The notes: generated by a model not told the origin, from the sequence alone. Counted from the stretch's first letter, positions 1 to 8,713 are shown. The stretch is DNA of 25,330 nucleotides from JBCBWG01 sp964579305 (GCA_964579305.1 CAZOGY010000043.1:1-25330), one strand, 5' to 3'. Numbers and translations are program-made.

Positions 1-602
1 CATGTGATGCCCGAGGCGCGGTTTGCGACCATGAACCACGCTGGCCCGCGATGGGTCGAAGGTTGCACGGTTGCCCAGGAAAACCCGGCTTTCTCGTAGG
101 CGCGGACAGCGTGCTCGTTGTGAAGCGGCGGGCACACGCAAACGGCGGGCGCCAGCGTCGTTGCAAAAACTTCCAACATCAGTTGCTGGACGGCCGCTGG
201 GCCGCGCCCACGACCACGCGCGCTTGGATCGGCGATGAACACGTCGAGTTCCCAAGTGCCAGGGCGAAGACCGTCGGGAAGTGCCTCGCCCCAAATGCAG
301 GCATCAGCGGCGTGCGCGTAACCGACCTCCCGGTTGTCTGCGATAATGATCCGAGCGATGGCTTGCTTGGTTTGGAGCACGGCCAGAACCGCGCCTTCGG
401 TCACGGTGGCGGGGCCCCACCAGGCTTCGACGGCGGGCAGGCGCAGCCATTTGCGAATGGTCGGCCAGTCGTCGAGCGTTGCAGGGCGCAAAGTCGTGCC
501 GGCGCCGCTGTTGCACTGATCAGCCGTCGTCGCGTTTTGTGGTTTGCCCGCGTGGGCAGCAAACAAGTCTTGCTGATCGTCAGACGGGCGGGCATCCTGC
601 AT
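1..602 (-). CDS. GNAT family N-acetyltransferase (AAC(6')-like), 3' end cut by window edge
   Basis: This leftward reading frame starts at the ATG at 602-600 and has no stop before position 1, so its C-terminus is missing. The 200 visible residues look like a GNAT acyltransferase that moves an acetyl group from acetyl-CoA to an amine. Seen: an entry motif LRPATLDDWPTIRKW (about 38-52), a WWG motif (61-63), the acetyl-CoA pyrophosphate loop RGRGRG (129-134) and the late GNAT signature NEHAVRAYEKAGF (162-174). The WWG plus AYEKAGF layout resembles the aminoglycoside 6'-acetyltransferase / Acetyltransf_8 branch. That does not prove antibiotic resistance, because many chromosomal members act on unknown substrates. 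The first 35 residues are an unconserved-looking polar extension. The start lies 10 bases after the purH stop, and a GAGG overlapping that stop can serve as ribosome binding site, so it is probably coupled to purH. Confidence 0.85.
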   Translation of the reverse strand, partial: MQDARPSDDQQDLFAAHAGKPQNATTADQCNSGAGTTLRPATLDDWPTIRKWLRLPAVEAWWGPATVTEGAVLAVLQTKQAIARIIIADNREVGYAHAADACIWGEALPDGLRPGTWELDVFIADPSARGRGRGPAAVQQLMLEVFATTLAPAVCVCPPLHNEHAVRAYEKAGFSWATVQPSTHRGPAWFMVANRASGIT

Positions 603-612
603 CGCGCAACCC

Positions 613-2202
613 TCAGTGCCGGAAATGGCGGACGCCCGTCAGGACCATGGCAAGGCCGCGTTCGTTGGCAGCGGCGATGACTTCGTCGTCCTTGATCGAC
701 CCGCCAGGCTGGATGACGGCCGTTGCGCCGGCGTCGGCTGCGGCCAGCACGCCGTCGGGGAATGGGAAAAAGGCATCTGAGGCGACCACCGAGCCTTGCG
801 TCAACGCGGCGTCGGCGCCGGCTTCCTTGGCGGCGTCCTGAGACTTCGCGTGCGCAATCCGTGTTGAATCAATGCGGCTCATCTGGCCCGCACCGATGCC
901 AACGGTCGCTTCGTGTTTGGCAAAAACAATCGCATTCGATTTGACGTGCTTTGCGACGCGGAAGGCGAATTTCAGATCGCGCATTTCCTCAGGCGTGGGC
1001 TCTCGGTTCGTCACAACTTTCAATTCCAGATCGTCGATGACCTTGTCGTCGCGCGATTGCACGAGAAGACCGCCGGCAATTGTGCGGACCGACAGGCCGG
1101 GCGCGCGCGGGTCTGGTAGGTCGCCCGTCGTGAGCACACGCAGGTTTCGCTTTGCCTCAAACACGCGGCGGGCATCGTCGTGCAGGCTCGGCGCGATCAC
1201 AACTTCGGCAAATAAGCTCGTGATCGCCTCGGCGGTTTCTGGATCCACCTGCCGGTTCAGGGCAATGATGCCGCCGAACGCGCTTACGGGGTCGCAACGC
1301 AGGGCGCGTTCGTAGGCTGCCAGAAGTGTTTCAGCACACGCAACGCCGGATGGATTTGCGTGCTTGATGATGGCGACGGCGGCCGTATCGGACGGGTCGA
1401 ACTCGGATACAAGCTCAAACGCGGCGTCGGTGTCGTTCAGATTATTGAACGACAATTCCTTGCCCTGGACTTGGGTCGCGGTGGCGACGCCGGGGCGGCC
1501 TTCGCTTGTGCGGTAGAGCGCCGCCGTCTGGTGGGGGTTCTCGCCATAGCGCAGCGGCTGGACCAAGCGGCCGCCGATCGCCCGGTAGGCCGGTGCGGGA
1601 TCTTCCAACTCCGTCGCGAACCAGTTGGCGATCGCCGCATCGTAGGCGGCTGTGCGGGCAAAGGCTTTGGCTGCCATTGCGCAGCGAAACTCGTGGCTTG
1701 TTGCGCCAGCGTACTCGTCCAGTTCGGCGGTGAGCTTGTCGTAGTCTTCGGCATCGACAATGACCGTGACGCTTCCGTGGTTTTTTGCGGCCGCGCGGAT
1801 CAGGGCCGGCCCGCCAATGTCAATGTTCTCAATACAGGTGGCCATGTCGGCTTCGCGGCGGACCGTCGCTTCGAAGGGGTAGAGGTTCACGATCAGCAAG
1901 TCGATCATCTCGATCCCGTGCGTCTGCGCTGCCGCCATGTGATCGGCATCGGCGCGGACGGCGAGCAAACCGCCATGGACTTTGGGATGCAGCGTCTTGA
2001 CACGGCCGTCCATCATTTCCGGGAAGCCGGTGAGATCAGACACATCGCGCACCGGGATGCCGGCCTTGGCAATGGATGCGGCAGTTCCGCCAGTCGACAC
2101 CAGTTCGATATCACGCTCGTGCAGGTCGCGGGCGAGATCGACCAGGTCCGACTTGTCGGACACAGAGATCAACGCGCGGGTCAATCGCGGGTCTTTGGCC
2201 AT
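613..2202 (-). CDS. purH: Bifunctional AICAR transformylase / IMP cyclohydrolase
   Basis: PurH does the last two steps of IMP synthesis in the cytoplasm: formylation of AICAR by 10-formyl-THF, then ring closure to IMP. The 529-residue product has the usual family length. Residues 1-150 form the MGS-like cyclohydrolase domain (ISVSDK at 12-17, STGGTAASI 36-44, GRVKTLHPKVHGG 66-78). The rest is the transformylase domain, with PLRYGENPHQTA 216-227, the catalytic Lys-His in KHANPSG at 280-281, SDAFFPFPDG 475-484 and PGGSIKDDEV 499-508. A longer frame reaches 2286, but I chose the ATG at 2202 because a GGAG lies 8 bases upstream and homologues start with this sequence. It lies 102 bp downstream of the heparinase-like gene on the same strand. 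Confidence 0.97.
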   Translation of the reverse strand: MAKDPRLTRALISVSDKSDLVDLARDLHERDIELVSTGGTAASIAKAGIPVRDVSDLTGFPEMMDGRVKTLHPKVHGGLLAVRADADHMAAAQTHGIEMIDLLIVNLYPFEATVRREADMATCIENIDIGGPALIRAAAKNHGSVTVIVDAEDYDKLTAELDEYAGATSHEFRCAMAAKAFARTAAYDAAIANWFATELEDPAPAYRAIGGRLVQPLRYGENPHQTAALYRTSEGRPGVATATQVQGKELSFNNLNDTDAAFELVSEFDPSDTAAVAIIKHANPSGVACAETLLAAYERALRCDPVSAFGGIIALNRQVDPETAEAITSLFAEVVIAPSLHDDARRVFEAKRNLRVLTTGDLPDPRAPGLSVRTIAGGLLVQSRDDKVIDDLELKVVTNREPTPEEMRDLKFAFRVAKHVKSNAIVFAKHEATVGIGAGQMSRIDSTRIAHAKSQDAAKEAGADAALTQGSVVASDAFFPFPDGVLAAADAGATAVIQPGGSIKDDEVIAAANERGLAMVLTGVRHFRH

Positions 2203-2304
2203 GGCGGGGTCTCCATCAAAGCGCGCAACTGATGCGTGCGCGCCTGGCAACGGTCGTAGGTCGCAATGCAACGGAAAACGGAGCACGCGGTTGCGCGATC
2301 TGTG

Positions 2305-4041
2305 TCAGTCAGCGTGCGCACGTTTGGCAAGGCGCCAATTCACCGTGGTTTCACCATGCGTCGTGCATCGCAAGACAATCTGTTCGCATGCAATCGGCGC
2401 GGCTGCATCTGCGAAATAGGTCGAGCGTTCCACACTGGCCTCGGCGTTCGGCGTTGACAGCTCCCAGACATCGCCATCGGGCAGCGTGATCAAGACCGCA
2501 GATCCTTCAGCGCTGATCTTTGCGGCCGCGCCAGGCGCAAGATGGAAATGGATCGCCACGGGCAGATCGGTTGCAAGCCGCACAGGCAAGCCAGCATTGT
2601 GCGCGCTGATCCGGTCGGTCCCGGAAAGACTCTCGCCGTTGGGCGCAAGCCGCCATGTCCGGGTGTGGCGCAGGCCGAACGCCTTCGCGTAGCCGTCGTG
2701 TGCGGCGGTTGCCTCAAGCGTGCCGTCAGCGTGTTCGTGGGTGTCGCAGGGCATGCGACCGACACCGTGGACCGGTTGGCCTTTGGCGATGCCTGCCAGA
2801 ACGCTGCCTTCGTGCGCCAGGTTGGCGGAGGCCTTGTTGGCAAGCACCAACGTGGAGTGGGCTGCGGTGCCGCGCGCCTGATCCCGAAACCGCCGGTCGA
2901 TTGCGCAGTTGGCGGCCGGTGCGCCGGCATTGATGATCACCGGGGTGGTGCCTGCCATCAATTCAAATGACAGTGCGCCGGCATGGGCGTGGAGTGCGTG
3001 CGACGGCGCGGGCGTCGGGCCAACGTCGGCGATCAAACTCGTTTGCCCCGCAACCAGCCTGATGTAACCGCCGCTTTGATGTCGGCGCCCTGGATCGTCC
3101 AGAGCGGCGACGAGCAAAAACAATCGGCCGATTTGTGCGCGTGGCGTTGTGCTGACGCCGTTAAAACGGGCCAGCTCAGCATTCGCGTGGCGCATCATGC
3201 GAAGATGGCACAGTGCTGCCTGGATGCGCTGGTTGACCTGTGCTGGCAGAGGCAGGCCGATGGCATCGCACGCTTTTTGAATGGGGATTGCATCGAGGCA
3301 GAACCCAATCAGATTGGCCGGGTTGCGCGTGATGTGGCTGCCGTCTTCCAAAACGATTTCGGCGGCGGCGTTTGCAGCCCTGGTCCGTGCGGCTTCGGAC
3401 GGCGCACCGCAGCGCGGCAGAGCGGTTGTGCCAGCCAGAAATGCCAGGATGGCGGCAAGCCGGTCATCGGGCGAGGCAACCTCTGGCCAACGGCGGGCAA
3501 CGACCCGGACATCCGTTTCCAAGGACGCCAAAACGGCATCCCAGACATCGTGGTCGACGTCTTCAAGCAGAATGTCGGCGTGTGAAAGCCAGCTCATCAC
3601 GCGTCGCGCGGTTACCGCAACGTCGCGGGCGATGGCGTCGCGGCCGCCGGCTTGCTTGAGCCAGGCGATGGTCCAGTCGCGCGCCATTTCATGGGCGTCT
3701 TCGTTTCCCGCGGCGCGAAGGTCGTGCAGCCAAGTGAAGCTGTGGAGCGTGTGCCGCGCCGCAGCGTCGACGCCGGTGACATCGAACGGTGTGGCGTCGC
3801 CAATGTTTAAGCTCGCCCCGCCGATGCGCACCACGCCGGTCCGCGCCTGACTGAACAGCGTCGGGTCGGTCGGCCGCAGCGATCCGGGCAGCAGACGCAA
3901 CAAGTCCTCATCGTCGCGCGATGTCGCGCCGAGGCTCGCGCCTTGAAAAGGTGCCCGGAGCCGCGATGAGACTTTTGCCGCTGCTTCTCGCGCGACAAGA
4001 CCAGCGTTTCGAATTGGGGTGGTGGCTGGGGGCCAAGCCAT
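2305..4041 (-). CDS. Heparinase II/III family protein (polysaccharide lyase fold)
   Basis: The product (578 residues) matches the heparinase II/III-like family: an alpha-helical N-terminal half (about 90-310) with a DGSHITRNP segment (233-241), then a beta-rich C-terminal lyase-like domain (about 320-560) with SGGYIRL, LIADVGP (337-342), HAHAGALSFEL (351-361), an INAG turn (370-373) and RGTAAHSTL (390-398). Family members cleave uronic-acid polysaccharides, but the alphaproteobacterial version beside rsmB and purH has no substrate known to me. I see no signal peptide. The frame opens at 4152, but I placed the start at 4041, where a perfect AAGGAG sits 7 bases ahead of the ATG. The 248 bp up to the rsmB stop leave room for its own promoter. 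The family call is firm; activity and location are inference. Confidence 0.9.
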   Translation of the reverse strand: MAWPPATTPIRNAGLVAREAAAKVSSRLRAPFQGASLGATSRDDEDLLRLLPGSLRPTDPTLFSQARTGVVRIGGASLNIGDATPFDVTGVDAAARHTLHSFTWLHDLRAAGNEDAHEMARDWTIAWLKQAGGRDAIARDVAVTARRVMSWLSHADILLEDVDHDVWDAVLASLETDVRVVARRWPEVASPDDRLAAILAFLAGTTALPRCGAPSEAARTRAANAAAEIVLEDGSHITRNPANLIGFCLDAIPIQKACDAIGLPLPAQVNQRIQAALCHLRMMRHANAELARFNGVSTTPRAQIGRLFLLVAALDDPGRRHQSGGYIRLVAGQTSLIADVGPTPAPSHALHAHAGALSFELMAGTTPVIINAGAPAANCAIDRRFRDQARGTAAHSTLVLANKASANLAHEGSVLAGIAKGQPVHGVGRMPCDTHEHADGTLEATAAHDGYAKAFGLRHTRTWRLAPNGESLSGTDRISAHNAGLPVRLATDLPVAIHFHLAPGAAAKISAEGSAVLITLPDGDVWELSTPNAEASVERSTYFADAAAPIACEQIVLRCTTHGETTVNWRLAKRAHAD

Positions 4042-4289
4042 CGCAAAGCTCCTTATGCGAACGCGCAAGGCAGTTCGCTCTCGGGCTTGAGGCGCCGTGT
4101 CGTTTGGCGGCGGCTCAAGATTTTCCGTTTGAGCTTTCGTAGGCCGCGGCATCGATTCGCACCAACGCCGACGCTGGTAACGTGTGGGTAGGGTGTTGAC
4201 GGGCGCTGGACTGCGTCGGCTGGGACCACGCCCCGGTGCGATCAGGTGCGATCCGGCGGGTCAGTCAGATGACCGCTGGTCTTTTCAGG
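4042..4289. other. Gap between rsmB and the heparinase-like gene
   Basis: This 248-bp gap separates two leftward genes. It contains a tandem 10-bp direct repeat (GGTGCGATC at 4235-4243 and 4245-4253) just past the rsmB stop. No clear terminator or -35/-10 pair stands out. An in-frame extension of the heparinase gene covers the part up to 4152 but has no ribosome binding site. Confidence 0.4.
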
Positions 4290-5780
4290 TTAGGGCGCAT
4301 ACCGAAGCCGGGCGGCAAAAAAGCCGTCGGCGCCACTGAGCGCGCTGTCTTCGTGCGGGAAATGGAACGGCAGGACCCGCAAATCGCCATCGGCAGAAAT
4401 CAGCTCGGCTGGCAACCCATCCAATTCCGCGCTCAGTGGAACACGTTGCAGCGCGGGTATCTCTGTAAGCGCGCGCGCGATCTGATCAGGTCCCTCTTCT
4501 GGTTGCAAAGAGCACGACGCATAGACAATAAGGCCGCCCGGCTTGACGAGGTTGGGAAGCGTTCCAAGCAAGTCTGACTGGATTTTCGCAAGTGTCCCGA
4601 TTTCGGATGGTTTGCGATGGAATAGGATATCCGGGTGCCGGCGGATGGTGCCAGTTGCTGAGCACGGCGCATCCAGCAAAACAGCATCGAAGGCCTGTTC
4701 TGGTCGATATTCGAGCGCGTCGGCCGTGACCACCTCAACATCGAGACGAAGACGCTTGAGGTTTTCGTGAAGGCGCACGAGCCGCTTGGCAGATATGTCC
4801 AGCGCCGTCACGCGTGCGCCCATCGCGGCCAACTGGGCCGTCTTGCCCCCCGGCGCGGCGCAAAGATCCAACACGCGCAAACCTCGCACGTCGCCCAATA
4901 GCTGGGCTGGAAGTGCGGATGCGGCGTCCTGTACCCACCATGCGCCATCGTTGTATCCGGTGAGATCCTCGATGCGGCCCTCGTTGCGTTTACGGACGGT
5001 ACCGGTTGGCAGCAAAATCCCGCCAAGCTGCTTCGCCCAGACGTCCGGGTCGGCCTTCACGGACAGATCCAGCGCGGGTTCGCGCAGCGTGGCTTCGCAG
5101 ATCGCACGTGCCGTGTCCGCACCATAAGCGGCTTGCCAACTCTCGCGCAGCCAGGTGGGGATGTCGTGATCGCCGGGTGCCAGTTCTGCCAAACGTGCGC
5201 GGCCGGTTTCGGTCATACGGCGAAGCACCGCGTTGGTCAGACCCGCGAACGGGCCAGCACGGCGGTCGTCGCGGGCCTGATCTACGGCAATGTCGAGCAC
5301 GGCGTGTGCCGGCAGTTCGAGCACCAGCAATTGAGCGGCCGCGACGGTCAGGATCGTTTTCAGGCGCCCGCTGCGCTTGGGCAGACCGCGTTCCAAGTAT
5401 GTATCGAGAACATGTGTCAGCGCGCCATGGCGCCTCAGGCTTGCCATCGCGATGGTGCGGGCGAGTGCACGATCGCGCGGCTCCAGCTTCGGTGCCGTCG
5501 CGAATGCGGCCTGCAGCGCCGCGTCCGTGGTGGCCGCGTCGTGAACGATTGCGTGGACGGCGGTCACGGCGACGTCGCGCGCATCGCGTCCGGCGCGTGC
5601 CGCGGGCCGTTTGGCACGTTGCGCGGGGGCAGCCGGTTTTCCAGCCGCCGTCTTCCCAGGCGCCGCCTTACCGGGTGCCACCTTACCGGGTGACTGAGGC
5701 GTTGCACGATCGCCGGTGCCTGCGGGTCGCCGCGTTTTTGAAGGCTTTTGGCGGTTTGCTGGAGGATTGTCGCGCGGCAT
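4290..5780 (-). CDS. rsmB: 16S rRNA m5C967-type methyltransferase (RsmB/NOP family)
   Basis: RsmB methylates C5 of a cytosine in 16S rRNA using SAM. The 496-residue product shows an N-terminal NusB-like RNA-binding domain (about 68-195), then a Rossmann methyltransferase domain with the SAM loop DLCAAPGGKTAQ (305-316), the motif IV cysteine in DAPCSATG (Cys373) and the catalytic cysteine in YASCSLQPEEG (Cys423). Both family cysteines are present. Residues 1-65 form a Lys/Pro/Ala-rich, probably disordered, basic tail with PGK/AGK repeats. The chosen ATG (5780-5778) shares its A with the htpX stop (TGATG), which implies translational coupling. A GTG at 5831 would lengthen the protein by 17 residues but lacks a ribosome binding site. 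Confidence 0.93.
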   Translation of the reverse strand: MPRDNPPANRQKPSKTRRPAGTGDRATPQSPGKVAPGKAAPGKTAAGKPAAPAQRAKRPAARAGRDARDVAVTAVHAIVHDAATTDAALQAAFATAPKLEPRDRALARTIAMASLRRHGALTHVLDTYLERGLPKRSGRLKTILTVAAAQLLVLELPAHAVLDIAVDQARDDRRAGPFAGLTNAVLRRMTETGRARLAELAPGDHDIPTWLRESWQAAYGADTARAICEATLREPALDLSVKADPDVWAKQLGGILLPTGTVRKRNEGRIEDLTGYNDGAWWVQDAASALPAQLLGDVRGLRVLDLCAAPGGKTAQLAAMGARVTALDISAKRLVRLHENLKRLRLDVEVVTADALEYRPEQAFDAVLLDAPCSATGTIRRHPDILFHRKPSEIGTLAKIQSDLLGTLPNLVKPGGLIVYASCSLQPEEGPDQIARALTEIPALQRVPLSAELDGLPAELISADGDLRVLPFHFPHEDSALSGADGFFAARLRYAP

Positions 5781-6745
5781 CAGCCCCACGGACCCCGACG
5801 GGATCGATCCGGCCGCGAAGCTCGTGACCACGGCGACGGCGTTGCGCCGTGATCGCCCATCGCGGTTGGCTGGCCGGCGCCCTCAGAACCGATTTCACCG
5901 GCCATCTCGCGCAACGCTGCGATGCGGTTTGCGGTGTCGGGGTGGGTTGAAAACAGGTTGTCAAAGCCGCGTCCGCTTAGCGGGTTGATGATAAACATGT
6001 GCGCGGTGGCCGGTGCGGCTTCGGCCGTATCATTCGGTATCTGGCGGGCTCCGGACTGAATGCGATCGAGTGCGGAGGCCAACCACATGGGCTCGCCACA
6101 AATTTCAGCGCCCACGCGATCAGCCCGGTACTCGCGGGTCCGGCTGATCGCCATTTGCACCAGCATGGCGGCCATGGGTGCCAAGATCATTGCGGCAAGC
6201 GCCCCGATCCAGCCAACGGCGCCATTGTCGCGGTTGCCCCCAAACAGCATGCGGAACTGAAGGAAGTTGGCAAGCATCGAGATGGCCCCGCCGATCGTTG
6301 CGGCGACGGTCATGATCAGGGTGTCGCGGTTCTTGATGTGGGCCAGTTCGTGCGCCATCACACCGGCGATTTCTTCGCGGCTGAGTGATTGCAGAAGCCC
6401 CGTGGAGGCAGCGACCGCGGCGTGTTCGGGGTCGCGTCCCGTGGCAAACGCATTGGGTTGAGCGCTGTGAATGATGTAGACGGCGGGCATCGGCAGCCCG
6501 GCTCTGCGCGCAAGCTGTTCGACCATGTCGACGAGTTCGGGCGCTGATGCGCGATCAACGGGCTCTGCGTTATGCATGCGCAGAACCATCTTGTCAGAAT
6601 TCCAGTAGGCGAACGCGTTCATGCCGCCGGCGACCAGCAGCGCGATCAGCATGCCGACCTGGCCGCCAACAAGGCCGCCCATGCCGACGAGAACACCGGT
6701 GAGTGCTGCAAGCAGCAGTCCCGTTTTGACGAAATTAAACGACAT
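5780..6745 (-). CDS. htpX: HtpX-type M48 zinc metalloprotease, inner membrane
   Basis: HtpX is an inner-membrane protease that degrades damaged membrane proteins with its active site on the cytoplasmic face. The product (321 residues) has two N-terminal membrane segments (about 7-24 and 27-47), the zinc site HELAH (132-136), a likely third ligand Glu205 in SRTREYRADR, and two more hydrophobic segments (about 143-163 and 175-200). The C-terminal 35 residues after the family core are polar and basic, ending RRGPWG; this looks unconserved. I start at the ATG at 6745 (MSFNFVKTG), which fits homologues; a frame opening at 6808 adds 21 non-hydrophobic residues. The ribosome binding site is weak. 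The stop overlaps the rsmB start by one base. Confidence 0.95.
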   Translation of the reverse strand: MSFNFVKTGLLLAALTGVLVGMGGLVGGQVGMLIALLVAGGMNAFAYWNSDKMVLRMHNAEPVDRASAPELVDMVEQLARRAGLPMPAVYIIHSAQPNAFATGRDPEHAAVAASTGLLQSLSREEIAGVMAHELAHIKNRDTLIMTVAATIGGAISMLANFLQFRMLFGGNRDNGAVGWIGALAAMILAPMAAMLVQMAISRTREYRADRVGAEICGEPMWLASALDRIQSGARQIPNDTAEAAPATAHMFIINPLSGRGFDNLFSTHPDTANRIAALREMAGEIGSEGAGQPTAMGDHGATPSPWSRASRPDRSRRGPWG

Positions 6746-6909
6746 TGGTGTCGGTTCGACCTGATTTGGCACATTGCAAGGCGCAGTGTGTGTCTCACTG
6801 CGGGGCACACAGCCGCAGCGCGCAGGTGTGTCGCAAACCGCTTCGGCTGTATCGCGTAATGCTTATGTGCGTTCAGGCACGGTCAAATGCAACGATGGAG
6901 CGTGGGGGC
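6746..6909. promoter_or_regulatory. Divergent promoter region between htpX and the SDHAF4-like gene
   Basis: These 164 bp separate two genes that point away from each other, so both promoters should lie here. I cannot pick a convincing -35/-10 pair or operator by eye. Confidence 0.4.
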
Positions 6910-7170
6910 ATGACGGTTCCAAGCAAGGTAGACAGCAAGGCTTCCGCCGGTCCGCAGCACGAACCGGAAGTCGAGGCGGCGCACGCCCGGCGTCCGCTGA
7001 CGCCGGCAGCGCAACGCGCCTTGGCGGAGGCAGAGGCGCGGCGCAAGGAAGCCGAAGCCCGTGAAAAGGCCGCCGGATCTGGCGACCAGCGGGAGGTCGG
7101 CGGCCAGGAGGGGCCTGATCCAGTCCGATACGGAGATTGGGAAAAGGGCGGTATCTGCTGGGATTTTTGA
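6910..7170 (+). CDS. DUF1674 / SDHAF4-like succinate dehydrogenase assembly factor
   Basis: This small protein (86 residues) ends in DPVRYGDWEKGGICWDF, the C-terminal signature of the DUF1674 family. Its eukaryotic member SDHAF4 binds flavinylated SdhA and aids succinate dehydrogenase assembly. The rest is a charged Ala/Glu/Arg-rich helix (about 25-62), as usual. The role in this organism is inferred from the family. I chose the ATG at 6910 with GGAG 9 bases upstream; an ATG at 6895 lacks such a site. No sdh genes are nearby, so it is a stand-alone unit diverging from htpX. Confidence 0.88.
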   Translation: MTVPSKVDSKASAGPQHEPEVEAAHARRPLTPAAQRALAEAEARRKEAEAREKAAGSGDQREVGGQEGPDPVRYGDWEKGGICWDF

Positions 7171-7421
7171 AGCCGGGATAAGGGCTGACCGCGACCAGGA
7201 GATGCGGTTGGGCGGACCGATGCGCTTTCAGCCGTGCGCGCGTGCTCACCTTTCCCAACGCCGCGCCGACGACCACGGGGCAAGCCGGTCGGGACGAGCT
7301 TTAACGGTTTGCAAAGCCTGTTGGCATCGATTTTACGCGCTTTGCAGCTAAAGCGAGATCTTCGGCACCGCGATTGCAGCTGCCCACCGCAACAGAGTTT
7401 GCGGCTGGGAGTTGCGTCGCC
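7171..7421. other. Gap before the TadG-like gene
   Basis: These 251 bp between two rightward genes show no convincing reading frame. A short GCTTT/AAAGC inverted repeat lies near 7340-7355. No T-tailed terminator follows the SDHAF4-like gene. A promoter for the TadG-like gene is expected here but I cannot place it. Confidence 0.4.
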
Positions 7422-8687
7422 ATGGACACTCAAATTCGTGCCTGCGTTCAAAAATTCACGCGCGATCGTTCGGGATCGATCGCGATCCTGTTCGGGCTGT
7501 CGGCACTGATCTTGTTCGGCGCGGCTGGTGCTGCGATCGACACTGGGCGTGCGGTTGTTGCAAGCGCGCGGATGACGACCGCGCTTGATGCCGCATCGCT
7601 TGCGGCTGCCAAAGCCTTGCGCACGCAAAACCTCAGCACTTTAGAAGTCGAGCAAGTCGCTAAGGCGGTGTTTGATGCAAACCTGGAAGGCAATGTTGGC
7701 ACCACCAGCGTTGATGTCACATCGTTCAATGTCAGCGTCGACCGCGACAACGCGGCGGTGCGGATCGACATGCAGGCCAGGATGGATACGCTTTTGGCCC
7801 GCGTGATTGGTGTCGACGTGTTTTCCTTCCCGCGTTCCTCGGCAGCAATTTTTGACACGAAGGACATCGAGGTCGCTGTCCAGCTCGATGTCACCGGTTC
7901 GATGTGCGATCCGTGTACGAAAATCGACGCATTGAAATCGGCCACGAAATCGATGGTCGATATCTTGATCCCTGATGAGCCGACAGCACAAAAAGTGCGG
8001 GTGGCGTTTGCCCCGTTCTCTGCGGGTGTGAACGCAGGGCCGTATGCGACTGCGGTGACCGATGGTGCTGCGGCTTCGGCGGGAAGCAACTGCGTCTATG
8101 AGCGTGCGAACGAGACCGCGTATCAGCTTTCCGACGAGCAGCCGACAATCGCAAGCCGGTTGCTGGCGCGCAACGAGGTGAATACCGCTGGCCGCGGCGA
8201 TTGCTCAAATGGCGCAGAAATCCTGCCGCTGACCGACGATAAAGATACGCTCAAGTCGACGGTCGACGGCTACAGCACCGGCGGTTATACGGCAGGTCAC
8301 ATCGGGACGGCGTGGGCTTGGTACCTGCTTTCGCCAAAGTGGAACGCGATCTGGCCGTCCGACGCGGAGCCTGCCGCCTACAATGACGGCAAGACCAAGA
8401 AAGTCGCGATCCTGATGACCGATGGTGAGTACAACACGTTCAACGGCTACAGCAACGCGTCGAAATCTGAGACGACGGCCAAAGATACCTGCGCGGCCAT
8501 GAAGAACGCCGGCATCACAGTTTATACGGTCGGCTTTGAACTCGCGGCGGGTTCGACGGCAGAAGACATCATGAAGAGCTGTGCGTCGGCTCCAGCGAAA
8601 TTCTGCGACGCCGGCGATGCAGCCGGTCTCAAGGCCTGTTTCGAAGCCATCGCCGTCGATATCTCACGCCTGCGTCTGTCGAGCTAA
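7422..8687 (+). CDS. TadG-like pilus-assembly family protein with von Willebrand A domain
   Basis: The product (421 residues) starts with the Tad/Flp pilus TadG N-terminal module: a short basic segment then one membrane helix (about 17-42, RDRSGSIAILFG onward). A von Willebrand factor A domain follows, facing the periplasm, with the metal-site motif DVTGSM (156-161) and TDGEYN (333-338). Two cysteines sit right after the metal motif (162, 165), and four others (224, 261, 357, 387) with 395 and 406 could form disulfides. The ending ISRLRLSS is typical of the family. Start: GGGAG 10 bases before the ATG at 7422; a frame opening at 7374 is less likely. No other tad/flp genes are in view, so a pilus role is family inference only. 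A strong terminator follows. Confidence 0.88.
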   Translation: MDTQIRACVQKFTRDRSGSIAILFGLSALILFGAAGAAIDTGRAVVASARMTTALDAASLAAAKALRTQNLSTLEVEQVAKAVFDANLEGNVGTTSVDVTSFNVSVDRDNAAVRIDMQARMDTLLARVIGVDVFSFPRSSAAIFDTKDIEVAVQLDVTGSMCDPCTKIDALKSATKSMVDILIPDEPTAQKVRVAFAPFSAGVNAGPYATAVTDGAAASAGSNCVYERANETAYQLSDEQPTIASRLLARNEVNTAGRGDCSNGAEILPLTDDKDTLKSTVDGYSTGGYTAGHIGTAWAWYLLSPKWNAIWPSDAEPAAYNDGKTKKVAILMTDGEYNTFNGYSNASKSETTAKDTCAAMKNAGITVYTVGFELAAGSTAEDIMKSCASAPAKFCDAGDAAGLKACFEAIAVDISRLRLSS

Positions 8688-8713
8688 GGGCGAAAGCGAC
8701 CCGCCGATCGCGG

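Noticed and set aside
51..680. 209-codon rightward frame at the left edge
   Set aside because: It is antisense to the GNAT gene, whose opposite frame carries clear family motifs; the rightward translation shows none.
1360..2232. 290-codon rightward frame
   Set aside because: Antisense to purH, a product of GC-rich codon bias; no start signal and no domain.
4235..4253. 10-bp tandem repeat GGTGCGATC
   Set aside because: Two copies only, past a gene end, no palindrome; noted but probably chance.
7299..7330. TTAA-like word upstream of the TadG-like gene resembling a CtrA site
   Set aside because: Only one half of TTAA-N7-TTAA is present; the second half does not match.
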